DNA from: Alentia gelatinosa
Taxonomy: Eukaryota > Annelida > Polychaeta > Phyllodocida > Polynoidae
Assembly (NCBI GenBank): GCA_950022655.1
Contig: OX465579.1
Location: 44,805,950-44,869,949, forward strand
DNA: 64,000 bases
Direction: 5' to 3'
Shown here one piece after another: positions 24,022-37,371 of this stretch. Each line of letters starts with the position of its first letter. Position 1 is the first letter of the stretch. The notes under the pieces are model-generated. The model saw nothing but the letters and a program-made list of their open reading frames with translations. It was not told the origin of the DNA and ran no database searches. A program made the translations under genes and the position numbers.

Positions 24022-26224
24022 TTCATGCGTAGACCGGACTGCACATTGGGACAGCTGAATGATCGAATCCCTGTACGTGGCATCGGATCAATAGGCGAAG
24101 ACTGGGGCAGCCCCGTTTGTCTTGTCAGGTGTTGTGCAGATTACCACTGGACCAACAGGGTCTCTAATTGGCCCGGGCGGTCAACAAGAGGTGCTGGCAC
24201 CACGACACACAAATCTAGTTTGGGCGAGGCACGGGTACCGACGCCCATCCATCTAATCAAGGCTGGGGCCCAAGCGCCGCCACCTCGCAGCGCCCGTCGC
24301 CGCCTTCCAAACTCAATAGAACTTGAACATGTTTGCAGTTTTTGGCCCACCCCTCCCACTCTAATCCAATAGCTACAGAATACCGCTCTCCCTTAATCAA
24401 ATGGAATTTACTGACATGTTTGCTCTTTTTGCCGCTTAATTCAATGAAACCCCAGCTGAGATGCAATGGAATTTCAATCCAAATTGGATAGAAATTTGAA
24501 ATGGGACTTTGTCGTGGGGGCTCGGGCGGCCTTTGAACCGGGTGTCCAGGGCTATTGATGTAAGCCCGGATTATCTTAATTAATGAGAAATGTCAATCAG
24601 ACCTGATTAATTACACGTTGTTAACGAATCAGCTGGCGGGTGGAGAATACACAACACTAGTCCCCTCACCCTGGAGCCACTCACCAGGAGTGTATACTGA
24701 GTCTAGTGCCAACAGACGGATCAATCCCTCCTGGGATAGAACCTAACGAACGAGGTAAAAACAAAATGGGTCACGTAGTTTTCCTCATCTCCATTCTGCT
24801 GGGATGCTGGGTAACTTAAAGGATGATTCCGAGGCCTTCTCCGCATTCATAAGGTATTAAAGCTGTTTCCTATCTTCTTTTGGGGCCATCGGAATTGCAT
24901 TAAAGGATTCTTGTCCTAATCTCTGCGCCTGGCGAATGGCGGAATAGAATTAGGTAACTAGGGGCGTTGGGTTATCCCGAACACGGGAAGGGTAAACATT
25001 TTGGCAAATTGCTTAGTACTGATGTTGTTCGTAACATTGTTTACAAGTATGGCATCAATATGACACTGGGTGTCCAATATATACTTAGGTTAATGAATAG
25101 TACATAGAGTAGGTCGCATTTGTTATCATGGTGGTACATGTATTCAATTAGGATTTTGTAGGGAGTATACATAAATAGGGCAATGATCCGGGCAACATCA
25201 TCTCGCCGTAACGAGTATCTACGGAGCGCCAACCTATCGGAAATAATTAAACCTGTAGCTCAAGCAGCACAACTGTACGATCTAGAAATAAATGTAACTT
25301 TTTGCAAATCATGGGAGTGCTTCTGCAAAACGATTGAGCTCCGATATACTCCAACAAGTGTTCCGACATACTTGTCACTATGTTACTATGTGTCGGTATA
25401 ATGGTCACCTCCTTACTTCCGCAAAACCCGTTCCAACATACTCCAACACATTGCGACACAACCCTTTTGAGAGCGCTGCGATTTGATCATTCTGTCATAG
25501 CAATTTATTAGCTGTGTTCGAGTGTGTCGAGAGCAGTGGGTGCTCGGCTTTATTCATTATCATCTAATATGGTGAATTAGCCATGGCGGCTCAAAGTGGT
25601 ACATGCTTGATCATTTCCCTTTCTAGAAACCTCTTCTTTGTCCCTCTACATTGACCTAATCCATGTACACCTATGGTACCTTTCTTCCTCCTATATCAGG
25701 GATTGCATCATATCGATAAGAATCAATTTCCTGTCACAGACTTGAATGTCTAGCATTCCCCTTTCATAGGAACGTTGGAACTGTACACTGTTACAAATTG
25801 TAATATGATTGGTAGAGAAAACGAGGTCGTTCATTGATTCATAACATTTACTGGTTACTATATTTCCTTCATATCGTAAGATGTGAGCAGTACTCTACTA
25901 GAATATTGATCTCCTAGAAAAAAAACTACTGTTCCATTTCCCATTTCCATTTGATTTAATTAAAGTCATAGTCAAAGCTTCCTAAATCTTATTCGAGCGG
26001 AAACTACAAAATTAGTGCATGCCTTAATGTCTGTGTATTTTAAAATTTATGTGACGTTTTACGATGGGACTCCGGAGCCAGACGGAATAGTAATTCGACG
26101 TAACCTTGACTACTTAGAACTGAGACTTTATCAGATTAGGGATTAGAGAGGCAGCCTACACAGGAAGCCTCTCAGTTTGCGTCGTGAGGTGGAGCGGGTG
26201 GCAGGCGCTCACCACTTAGACCAC
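24022..26224. other. Intergenic; homeodomain-site-rich stretch at 24540-24640
   Basis: A GC-rich patch lies at 24160-24320. At 24540-24640 the sequence packs ATTGATG, TTAATTAATGAG, TGTCAATCAG, TGATTAATTAC and GTTAACG, the kind of TAAT/TGAT clustering seen in developmental enhancers. Around 25340-25460, TCCAACATACTCCAACA-type motifs recur. No exon recognised. Confidence 0.45.
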
Positions 26225-26994
26225 ATTCCGTAGGAAATAAACCTGGACGAGGATGGCTTTAATAATGGGGATGGTGGGGAGGGTACAGAGAGCACGGCGA
26301 CTGTGGTGAAGGTCAAGGTAGTGAGGAGACTTCAAGTACGAAGAGAGGGATTTCACTGAGGATATATTTGAGGAAGCTAATTTTAGGCAAGACAGTTTTG
26401 AATAGGGTTCGTATGATGGGACAAATATAGGAAGCAGATATGTAAATGGAGGATATGAGTAGGGCAAGTGTGAGGGTGTTACAATCAGCCGATTGGTAGA
26501 GGTAATCATTGGTAGTGTGGGATGTGTTGGTGTGAAGGATAAATTTGAAACAGACTGTGGTGAGAATTATAATATTGTAATTGGTGAATGCTGGTTGGAT
26601 CGGTATTAGCTGGATTATGAGGAAGGTTTTAAGAAGAATGGAAGTAGGGGAATGTACAGGTGAAGAGGATGCCGATGATGGCTCTGTGACGAAGATGAAC
26701 GTAACACAGATTGTGGTAAGAAAGATGGCACGGTAAAGGTACGAAGGATGGCAACATAGTGAGAAGATGTAGGAGGATAGAGGTAAGGTGGATGCTGGTA
26801 AGAACGATGGTAGGAGCTGGTGCAGGATGGCGACGCAGAGTATAGAGATGTGGCATATTGCGGTAGAGAAGATACCAATGTAGAGGATGGGGATACGAAG
26901 AAAATAAAGTGAGGTAGATAGAAGTAAGAAAGATGGCGGCGAGACTGATGGTAACCCCCAGGATGGAGTTCAGCAAGGCGGCAGAGAGGAGAAT
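26225..26994. repeat. Purine-rich degenerate minisatellite
   Basis: The plus strand is dominated by G and A, with recurring GGTAAGAAAGATGG, GTAAGAACGATGG and GAAGATG-type units over 0.75 kb. The antisense Ser/Leu/His/Pro frames (146 and 115 codons) arise from it. The 3' edge at 26931-26940 contains AGATGGCGGC, a YY1-like motif. Confidence 0.7.
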
Positions 26995-27299
26995 TATCGT
27001 AAAACTGGATGAGGTTTAATCTTGTCCACCGTATTCCACGACTGGAGTTTGGCAAAGTGACTTCATGAGGCGAAGCCGAGTGAAGTCCGGAGCCAAAACT
27101 TCAGGAGTGGAATGCGGTGGCCAAGATTAAAACGAATCAGGTTTTGATTTTATCCTACCCTTTCTCCTCTATTTTGGAATATTACGTGATAACAATGTTG
27201 TATGCCACTAGTGGCATATAAAACTCTGTATGCCAGTCAGCGTGGCATACGGAAACCCAATGTTAAGCCTATGGGATTTTATATTAGGGGTGGGATAAA
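26995..27299 (+). mobile_element. Bipartite hairpin element, copy 2 (305 bp)
   Basis: Same length, orientation and structure as 20817-21121, with about nine substitutions (roughly 97% identity by eye), for example CTTGTCCACCG for CTTGGCAACCG. It sits exactly at the boundary of the purine-rich minisatellite. High identity suggests recent activity, or gene conversion between copies. Confidence 0.85.
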
Positions 27300-28539
27300 A
27301 CATGAAGCTTGATGCCATACAAGTGGACGGCGTGGACGTAAACGAACAGGAGTAGCGGACACTGGAGCAGCACAGCATGCAGACCCCGCCCTAGTGAGAC
27401 CATTCGCATGCAGGCCAGGAGGGGTGTGACATGTTGCCGCCTGGAGGACCCATCAAGACACGCAGGAGGTGCTTGGGCGACGGTGCTACCCCCCTATCGA
27501 CCGTATCCAGGCCATCTAATGGCTAATTCCGCTGCCCACAGCCATCCATCTGCCGTGCGAGTGGCTTGTATGGGTCCGGCCCCGACCAACTCTACTCCAG
27601 GGTCTCACAAACTCCCCAACCGCTTAAAATCTGAGAGACATTCATAAATAGACACAGAAATTCTATACTAAGGCACTGACATCAGATTGTCTTCTATCAA
27701 ATGTTTGTTTTATGTTTTATTTTCCAGATTTCGAATTTCATTGGCTATTAATATACATACATGTATGTGGATATTATAGAGTTGACACATCTCTCATAGC
27801 AAACTTCCTAACTCTATGGAAGTGGTAATGCAAAATATAGGTAATAAATAATTCGGTAGATAGGGGTAAAAGATTTAGCAAAGCTCAATGCTATTCACAA
27901 GAAGGATATATGAACCTATGACAGAACCTGGACAGAAACTCGCTCCAGATTGATTAGTCAGTCTCTGAAAGCAAAGATCTAAACGCCATCGAGCAAGAAG
28001 CGGCTCCTTTTTGCATACCATTACCATCGCAAAGCGTTTTGAAGGCAAGATAGTTCAAGAAAATGCTGGTGTCTTCACTAGAAGAGCTGGTCAGTTGTCG
28101 TAGACATTGACGCGTGCTTATTGATCCGTCTTTGGGCACACAGTGGTCAACATGGCGGGCAGAGGACCCCCACCGCTCGGTAACTGCTTATCTGGCTTAT
28201 CCGGCCCCAGCCCTACGATTCATGGCAGGGCGTGGGTGTACGGGAAGGGTGGTAGTATGCAGGCATGGGGTACCTCGGAACCCTCCTCTCTCACACACCA
28301 GTAACACCCCCTTCACTCCTGTCAATTCATCAATCAGGGACCCCCTGGTTCTCTCCCCTGCTGGCACTAATTGAAAAAAGACTAGGAGGATAATCCCGGA
28401 CCTTTTAGCAGGACGTTTACGCTAGGGTGGACGAATAGGACCGATCTGTGTGTCGTAGTGGGTCGTCGTCGCTAGTGACCCAGTGAAGCTTCGGTAACCA
28501 CCAATCAACCCACCCATCCTTTTTGTCTGAGACCCAGAA
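27300..28539. other. Intergenic, no gene recognised
   Basis: GC-rich at 27320-27620 and 28140-28370, AT-rich between. Short frames in both patches lack recognisable motifs. Confidence 0.55.
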
Positions 28540-29465
28540 ATGCCCCATTACCCTAATACTCCAGTATCAATCCCTCTTACCCAAATCCATATGCCTTTTA
28601 CCACTCACCTAACACTAGAAAAACTTTCCTTTTTAACCCTTCTAAATCTTTGTACATATCTCCACCCATTCCTCATTTCATACCTACAGTTCTCTCAGAC
28701 CTAAACACTTCTACTAATCCCCGTTTTCTAAGTACTCAGTCCTCTTTCTCAGGCCGGCACCCCATTTCAATCTACCTTAGGGCCCGGGCGTCCACCTACT
28801 ACGATATGGCTCCGATATGTTCTACGATGCACCTCCCAATACAAAATCAAAATCGCGTCGGAAGGTCATCTAATATCGGGGCAGTTGACCACGTTCCAGC
28901 GATTAGACACCGATAAAAACCCACATAATGCGTGGTGGACTGGCATGTCTAGACATATGTCTGCGATTTTGCACCTTCCCGATATGTCTCCGATATTGAC
29001 TTTTTGTATCGGAGCCATATCGGTAGGTCTAAATTTCTATCGTAGTAGGTGGACGCCGGGCCTTACTCAAACTTAATGCCTCCGACTTCATCCTGTCCCG
29101 ACCTTCGACCTTTTTTCAGCTCACCTTTTCCGAAAAACAATACAACCTCCAGTCCAGTCACTCTTTCCCCCCAAAATCTCTTAAAACCGTAACCCATTTT
29201 CCACTTGCCCTTTTCCGAAAACCAGCACTACCTCCAAACATCCCGGCCTTTCACCCCCTATAATTTCTCATCCATCCTTTTCATAAAGCATGCCCCTCTG
29301 AAAACGCCTTTCTTCTTCTTACCCCTCCTCAACCTTCTTACCCATATCCATACCCCATTTTCCACTCACCCTTTTCATAAACCCTACTCTTAAACCAGAC
29401 CTGTCCCTCTTTCCCCTCCTCAACCCTCTTACCCATATCCATACCCCATCTTCTTTTCCACTCTA
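28540..29465. repeat. Pyrimidine-rich minisatellite interrupted by a MITE
   Basis: Recurring CCCATATCCATACCCCAT, CCTCTTACCC, CATTTTCCACTCACC and CCTTTTCCGAAAA segments occur on both sides of the element at 28780-29063. The clearest duplicated block is at 29324-29368 and 29417-29464. Unit length is irregular, about 90 bases. Confidence 0.65.
28780..29063. mobile_element. MITE with GGCCCGGGCGTCCACC termini, TA target site
   Basis: The terminal inverted repeat GGCGTCCACCTACTACGATA is perfect apart from one extra G near the left tip, and TA flanks both ends. Sub-terminal GCTCCGATATG at the left pairs with the right-hand CGGAGCCATATCGG. The element is 284 bases with no coding capacity. Termini match the copies at 33202-33380 and 12159. 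TA duplication fits a Tc1/mariner-type mobilising transposase. Confidence 0.85.
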
Positions 29466-31004
29466 TTCTTGTCGACTGTCATCTCAGCAATGATGGCAAA
29501 CTAATCCCGAATTGTCAGAGATCCCGTGGAGTCTTCTCCAAGCCTAGGCTCCGGGATTTAAGGGGCTGGCGGTGGCGTCAAGAGCGCTGAGTCAGCGAAA
29601 ATCGCCTCCCAGGGGGAAATCCCAGCACCACTCGTCTGCACGTCCCTCCTCAGGAAAATAGGTTGTGTTGGGTAGGTAGATAAAGAGACGTGACGAGTTA
29701 AGTATGTGTATTTTATGGAAATTAAAAATGGAGAACGGATCTGATCAAAGATTAACTCACGCAGAATCAGACAATCATCATCAAAGGCATAGAGAAATGG
29801 TCACGGGAGTAGGGAAGATTGGCTGAATAGGAACCGACTGAAAGATTGGCGTAGAGACGATGAAAGATAGGAGGAAAATAAGGAGAGGAAGGCTATAACG
29901 TAGTTGAGTGAAGGAGGAGGGGGTGCAAATTAAGGACGCCCCACAATGACGAAGTGGGGTGAAGCCAGAAAAGGTTGGCGGATGTGTGGATGTTTGTAGA
30001 CTGGTATAGAAACGGGGGCATATTGACGGGAGAATGTAGTAGTAGAGGGAAAGTGGGGTTTGACGCAGGCTGGCAGTGCCCCTAATGGTAAAGAACCGCC
30101 GCTCGCCGCATCGCGGGGATCAGAAATAAAGGCTGGCCCGCCGCTAAACTCCTCACATCGATTCGCCAATTAAATGTGACGGGCGCACGACGGGCACGGG
30201 AGTAGGGGTCGAGCCACCCGGCAACGTCTAGGGGTGTCCGCCGGCACTGCTCGCCCCGCCCGGAACGGGGAGAAATGGCCTGGTGGCGGGCTGGCGTCAG
30301 GGGCCATGTCGTTACCCCGATAACACGGCGACCCTGCCCCCAGCAACCCACCCCCTTCCCTCCTCACCCGGCTACATCCCCTTCGTGTACACCCCCAGGC
30401 GATGGGTTTATATTTCACGTTGTCGTAAAGTGCTTGCAATCACGCCACAGCAAAAACCCTTCCCGCTTATGAGCGGTGTGTATAACCCTCACCCCACACT
30501 CAAACACCCACCTCAACCCCTTTAGTTGTCTTACGTTGCCACCAACGCCTACAACCTACACATCTCTATGGCGATGGGGCTAGAAGGAAGAAAGGGAAAG
30601 GTTGTTGTTAGCGTAGCTCATGGCCACAGGCGGCACCAGGCAGTGGCCACAGGGTCATCCCCTTCTGGTCACCAAGCTTTGTACTCGCCAGGGCGAAAAT
30701 ATAAATCGTTTAGGCGCGTAAGGAACCCGCCGGTTAAATCACATTGATTCTGCTTCACGAGGCCCGGTCATGGCCCCTTTTCGATAGTAAAACCAGGACG
30801 GAGTACGCCTTTCCTGTGCAATAAATACATATTCACCCCGAGGATAATGACTTACAGTGCTATGGTTATAGGGCGCGCATTAGGAGGGGCCCTACAGGGG
30901 GATGTTAATGGGCAACAGGGTGGGACCCACTGAAAGCCTTTGATACGATGTATAGAATGGTTTACCCTGCGTTACCATTACCTCAGACCTCGATTAAACA
31001 ATTA

Positions 31005-31005
<1 letters not shown>
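29466..31005. other. Intergenic with a GC-rich island at 30080-30400
   Basis: CpG-containing GC-rich sequence at 30080-30400 carries overlapping 80-90 codon frames on both strands, none with a recognisable domain. 29650-30060 is purine-rich. No exon can be supported. Confidence 0.5.

Positions 31006-31054
<49 letters not shown>
31006..31054. repeat. (AT)n microsatellite
   Basis: About 49 bases of pure AT dinucleotide. Confidence 0.95.
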
Positions 31055-31056
<2 letters not shown>

Positions 31057-31636
31057 TGTGCTGTAATATATTACATTAATTTAGATATGTAATGTGAAAT
31101 AATTGAACCTGCCACCGTATATGATGAGATAAATGAAAATAAAGAATCCGAGGTGTAACACAATTAGCCTTAGGACAAAAGTAAAGTTGCTCACACTGAG
31201 AGCAGAAGTTGTTTTCATTATTTGATATCTAGGGTAGGGAGGGAAGGGCTTTTAGTCTATTCTTGAAGAAGCATTTACTTGGACTTTGTTTGGTTTCTAC
31301 ATCTAGGGCATTCCACATTTCGAAGCCGATATATTGTGGTCATTTCTTTATGAACTTCGTTTTAGGTTTATTTAGCCTAAAAAGTAGTTTACTCTATCAT
31401 CTAAGTACTGTTGTTATTAACATAATCTTTATCACGATCTTCATCCTGCAATGCATTTGCCAATGACTCATTGTTATCTTCAGATCCACCATTTTGAGTG
31501 ATGAACTCTGTTTGCACATGTATACTTCAGGAGTAGCTCTTAACAACGACGCTACAACACAACAGTTTTGGTCAACTTAAACATTACTAGGGTGGGAGTA
31601 ATGACCGACGCTCCCCGACCGTAAGATTGGCTCAGT

Positions 31637-31967
31637 TCATGTCTTCACCGACTCTTCCCGATTTTGAGCGGGTCATTTGAATAGCAATGGTCCGATTCTG
31701 AAAAGGCTATTTGAATAGCAATGGTCCATATCCCCCCGACCTATATACAAGTATCAAACATAGATTTGTATAGGCCATTATAGATTCGCTTTCAAATATC
31801 TCAAATAGAACAGAAGTTATTAAATTTTGCATCATTATCTATACAGGTCTTTCCCCTGGCCCAGGGGCCATCCAGGCCTGTCCCTGGCTGTTCCCGCTCC
31901 GGTCGATTTACAAGGTTAGAAGTGGAAAAGGTGTGATCGGGAAGATTCGGCAGGTCGATATATATGA
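31637..31967. mobile_element. MITE of the CCCGATCACACC family, copy A
   Basis: Left TCATGTCTTCACCGACTCTT followed by CCCGAT is an imperfect inverted match to right AAAGGTGTGATCGGGAAGAT followed by TCGGCAGGTCG. Inside the left end is a 34-base tandem duplication (31660-31693 and 31694-31727, sharing ATTTGAATAGCAATGGTCC). The same termini recur at 32.5-32.9 and 36.6-37.1 kb. Confidence 0.55.
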
Positions 31968-32040
31968 GGGTGTAATATATATCAAGATTATTGTACCAGA
32001 TTATGATAGGTACTAGCGACTTCGTCGAGTCTGATGGAAA

Positions 32041-32128
32041 AATGAATAGTCGGGCAGCACTTTCGGGAATCGAACCACATACACCCACATCCTCAGCCGA
32101 ACACTCTACTGACAGCTCCATAGAGCCA
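32041..32128 (-). repeat. tRNA-like sequence (SINE head or tRNA pseudogene)
   Basis: The minus strand reads TGGAGCTGTCAGTAGAGTG (A box, D-arm like), then TTCGGCTGAGGAT (anticodon-arm like), then GTGGTTCGATTCCCG (B box, T-loop like), in normal tRNA order and spacing. D, anticodon and acceptor stems pair poorly and the acceptor ends do not match, so a functional tRNA is unlikely. Order and both pol III boxes make a tRNA-derived retroposon likely. Confidence 0.55.
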
Positions 32129-32522
32129 GTTCCTTGGAAGAGGTCAAATACTTAGACTGGTGGCTGGAGTGATGGTGGGTGGGGGGAATCAGCGGAGTTT
32201 TGAAGGGGCTACCAGCGAAAGTGAGATCTCATTGGTTTCTCAGGAGAAAAGTAGATCAGAATACTACAATACTAAAATTTGATTTCGGCATGGCTCGAAA
32301 TGAATCATAAGAGAAAACGTATGTTTGAGTATAGAAATACAAAAAAGAGTAACAGGTTATAGTTTAGTATTGCACGAGAATCTCACTCTCGTGGCCCTTC
32401 AATCTCCACCCCTAGGTCTGGTTCACTATGTCTCTATGTGCGGGAGCCACTTCAAGCGGATTCGACGGAATTCTACCGTTTTAAATATAGTAGGTAATAA
32501 GACATCAACATCTTATTCCTGA
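32129..32522. other. Intergenic, no gene recognised
   Basis: Unique AT-rich sequence between the tRNA-like element and the next MITE copy. Confidence 0.55.
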
Positions 32523-32886
32523 CTATCACATGCAGACTCTTCCCGATCACACCTCCGTCCTTTATAACCTTATAAATCTACCCGATTGTGATAAAAAAGA
32601 GCAACCTTGAATCACTTTTCTTCTAAGATCTAAAACGGTGGCTATTTGCTTTTGCTATTTAAACGTGCTTGCTCAGAATCGGGAACAGTTGGTTCACATC
32701 AACAATTGTAAGGTCGAGGAGAGTCGGTCTGGCAAGCTTGTTATGCCTGACGAGTCAGGAAAGGCAATAAAATCGGGTCTGGGAAGTGCGTACATTGACA
32801 AGATTGATGCTAATTCTGAGTGATCCGACGTATCCGTCGACGAAAGGTGGAATCCAGCAGAGTCGGCATGTCGATGTCTTATGGGC
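32523..32886 (+). mobile_element. MITE of the CCCGATCACACC family, copy B
   Basis: Left GACTCTTCCCGATCACACCT pairs imperfectly with right GAAAGGTGGAATCCAGCAGA followed by GTCGGCATGTCGATGTC. The interior from 32669 (TGCTCAGAATCGGGAACAGT) to the right end is colinear with 36898-37105, sharing AAAATCGGGTCTG and GAAGTGCGTACA. No coding capacity. Confidence 0.65.
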
Positions 32887-33201
32887 TTCATGGGCTTTAG
32901 GAATTGTCACTTGTATCCCCACACTTTAGCATAACCGAATGTTAGCAAGCTTAATGGATGTGTTTATTACGTAACAATTGACTCTACAATATTATCCAAT
33001 CTGTTCACTTAATTGCGTGTTGCGTTGGTTAATGCACTCTTGATTAGCCTGGTGAAGCCAGAATATCTGTCAACAGAGATCACAGAGTAATGGTACTTGA
33101 TCCCTTGTACATTATGGCAGGATGGTTATACTTTCATTCGGATTGTGATATAAACATTTCTGTTATTATAATGAGCAGGTCAAAATAACAGCAGTACAAT
33201 A

Positions 33202-33380
33202 AGGCCTGGCGTCCACTTGAGTTCCAAATTGTTTACGATAGGCCTAACGAGGTACCTAAAAACCAATTACGAGTCTAGAAGTTTGTGTAAGATAAAGATT
33301 TTCCCGATTGTCTATGACTTTGCATTGCAGTGCATCGAGAGGTCTTATATCACTCTCGTTGTAGGTGGACGCTGGGGCCT
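33202..33380. mobile_element. MITE with AGGCCTGGCGTCCAC termini, TA target site (179 bp)
   Basis: AGGCCTGGCGTCCAC at the left is inverted at the right as GTGGACGCTGGGGCCT, flanked by TA on both sides. CTACAACGAG-type sequence follows inside the right end. The left 70 bases match the fragment at 12159; the tips match the element at 28780. Short and non-coding. Confidence 0.8.
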
Positions 33381-35284
<1,904 letters not shown>

Positions 35285-35474
35285 TTTAACGTGTCTTGTT
35301 TGGTGATCACTATTTGTCTGATTTTAATGTGACCTGCTTAGTGATCGGTATTGCGGATTTAAGTTGTTCTGCTTTTAACGTGTCATGTTTGTTAATCAGC
35401 ATTGCAGGTGACAGGCGTTCTGCATTTAACTGTTTAGTGTACGGTATTGTAGATACCTGCTTATCAACTGGGAC
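35285..35474. repeat. Degenerate 51-bp tandem repeat, open on both strands
   Basis: Units begin TTTAAC/TTTTAA at 35285, 35322, 35373 and 35424 (the first is shortened) and share TTTAACGTGTCATGTTT-like, TGATCGGTATTG-like and GTTCTGC segments. 51 is a multiple of three, so plus-strand translation gives related 17-residue blocks FNVTCLVIGIADLSCSA and FNVSCLLISIAGDRRSA. The frame opens only with TTG at 35296. The minus strand is also open (35310-35576). A gene is not supported; the repeat is. Confidence 0.6.
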
Positions 35475-36616
35475 TGTGGTGAATGGTATGCAGAACATAA
35501 TTTTTTCCTTTTTCCTATTTATGCGGTATAGAAAGAGGCCCAGATCAAGTTTGGATATAGTTATTTTATGAATCATAAAATGAGTAGAAAGGGTGTTAGT
35601 ATATAGTTATTCAAAAGAGAGTTTTAAATCTTCCTTTTGATAAAAATCTAATCGGCTGTGATGAGTAGGTTTTGATAGTAGAGTGAACAAACTTGTAATT
35701 ATAAAGGTCTTCTACAAGAAATAAGAACTATGTAAGTGAAAGTTAGCTATATCGAAAAAAGGCCTCTGAAAATCCAAATCAATAGATAATTAAAAGGAAA
35801 AGAGAAATAAGAAATTTATGTTTGCACCCCAGACGGAGAAGTGGTCCCTGTCTCTCTGTGTATGTTGACCCTTACTCTGTAGATGGATTGTGACTAAGTC
35901 AGGTATCACAAAACCTCTACCCACCCACCCTACTCCCCCGAGACAAACACAGATGACACCCAGCTACATCAAAGGCCTGGCGTGAGGGCACAGCGAGCAG
36001 GTGTGAGCATTTGGTGAGTCACAAAGAACAGCTCATCACCTACTGCTACTGTTTGCCCACTAACTGCCTGTTACCAAGAGCAAGTTATTATTAGGATATA
36101 AAGTCTACTGTGAACGGCTAGAAATGAGATGACCCGGCAAGGGAAGTTATCCTTCTGCTCTTTACAATTATGCCTTTAGCTAGCATGATTTAAAGGGAAA
36201 CCAGTCAGTTAGAAATGATCATCGGTATTATCAACTCACAAGCAGCATTTGGCATTTTTTCTTTGAGAATCAATTGCCAATAAGTTTTATCATGGTGAAG
36301 TGATAGTCCCCGGGAAATGCTCATCAGTCTGACCTAATTGGGGCTGAGGTTACATTGCACCTAATGGCCTCATTTACTGGATAATTCTCACTCCCAAGAA
36401 AGTATATATATGAGAACTGATACACATAAGGATGCGGTCCCTGTTTTCTATTTAAAGAAAGGCTCAAGCAGGTGACCATCGCATTACTCACCAGGGAAAA
36501 TGGTACTTTCAAGAATCACTTCAATGCCTTCATTAAGACCATAAGGCAGCGACATTTTTCACAGATTTTCACCGATCCGATCACCGATTATAATCAGGAA
36601 CAGGAATGTCGCTGTC
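35475..36616. other. Intergenic, no gene recognised
   Basis: AT-rich unique sequence. The region 36539-36610 (GCGACATTTTTCAC to AGGAATGTCGC) is a small inverted repeat leading into the MITE that follows. Confidence 0.5.
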
Positions 36617-37104
36617 TTATACCCTCAACGACACTTGCCGATCACACCTCTCCACTTTATGGCATTGTACATCAACCCGAGAGAGATCAAAGTGAGCCGC
36701 CGGAAGCCGAGCCGTGGTGAGCCACGGGGCACTGGTGTGGATTCATAGAAAATAGTTTAAAGTTTAATAACTTCCGATCCAATTAAGATATCGGGAAATG
36801 GTTTTCAGGTCCATCATCGACTCTGTCTCCCCTACAAATCGGTATAAGACACTTGTAAATCGGACTCGGGGAAATTAGCATTGCTAGTCAGACGGCCTGC
36901 TCAGAATCGGGAACAGTCGGTGAAGTGCGTACAGCGACACGATTAAGGTCGGGCAGAGTCGGTCATTACTCCAAGGCAAGTAATGCCCGACCCGATTAAA
37001 ATCGGGTCTGTGAAGTACGTACAGCGACCCGATTCTGACCGACCCGATGGATTCGTCGGGCAAAGGTGTGATCGGGCACAATGGTCGGGTCGCTGTCTTA
37101 TAGG
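36617..37104 (+). mobile_element. MITE of the CCCGATCACACC family, copy C
   Basis: Left ACACTTGCCGATCACACCTC pairs with right CAAAGGTGTGATCGGGCACA followed by GGTCGGGTCGCTGTCTTATA. The right 208 bases (from 36898) are colinear with copy B. Internally, GCCCGACCCGATTAAAATCG forms a strong short hairpin, and ACAGCGACCCGATTCTGACC follows. Non-coding. Confidence 0.65.
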
Positions 37105-37371
37105 CTTTATAGCTGCCAGGCCTTGGGATATTGATCATTCATGTTAAACGAACATGGTTAATTTATAGTGGGTGAACCAGTCAACATCCCACTCTTTCGG
37201 TGTTTATTCGAATAACTAAAATTGACCTATATTCTCGATGGTCTAGGGTTAAATCATGTCTGTTGAGACTACCACAGTTCGTGCTTAACATACACACAGA
37301 CAGTCCACGGATGGACGTTTCGAGCCCAAACAGGAGGAGCTCAGTGCCAGCTCAATAACAATGTTTGAATA

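Noticed and set aside
24057..24162. tRNA-like A and B boxes on the minus strand (TTGGTCCAGTGGTAATCTGC and GGGATTCGATCATTC)
   Set aside because: The boxes are separated by about 70 bases with no supporting stems; spacing is too long for a tRNA core, so chance is likely.
23917..24372. 151-codon plus-strand frame
   Set aside because: Begins in a 52-bp tandem repeat and runs through a GC-rich patch; no domain recognised.
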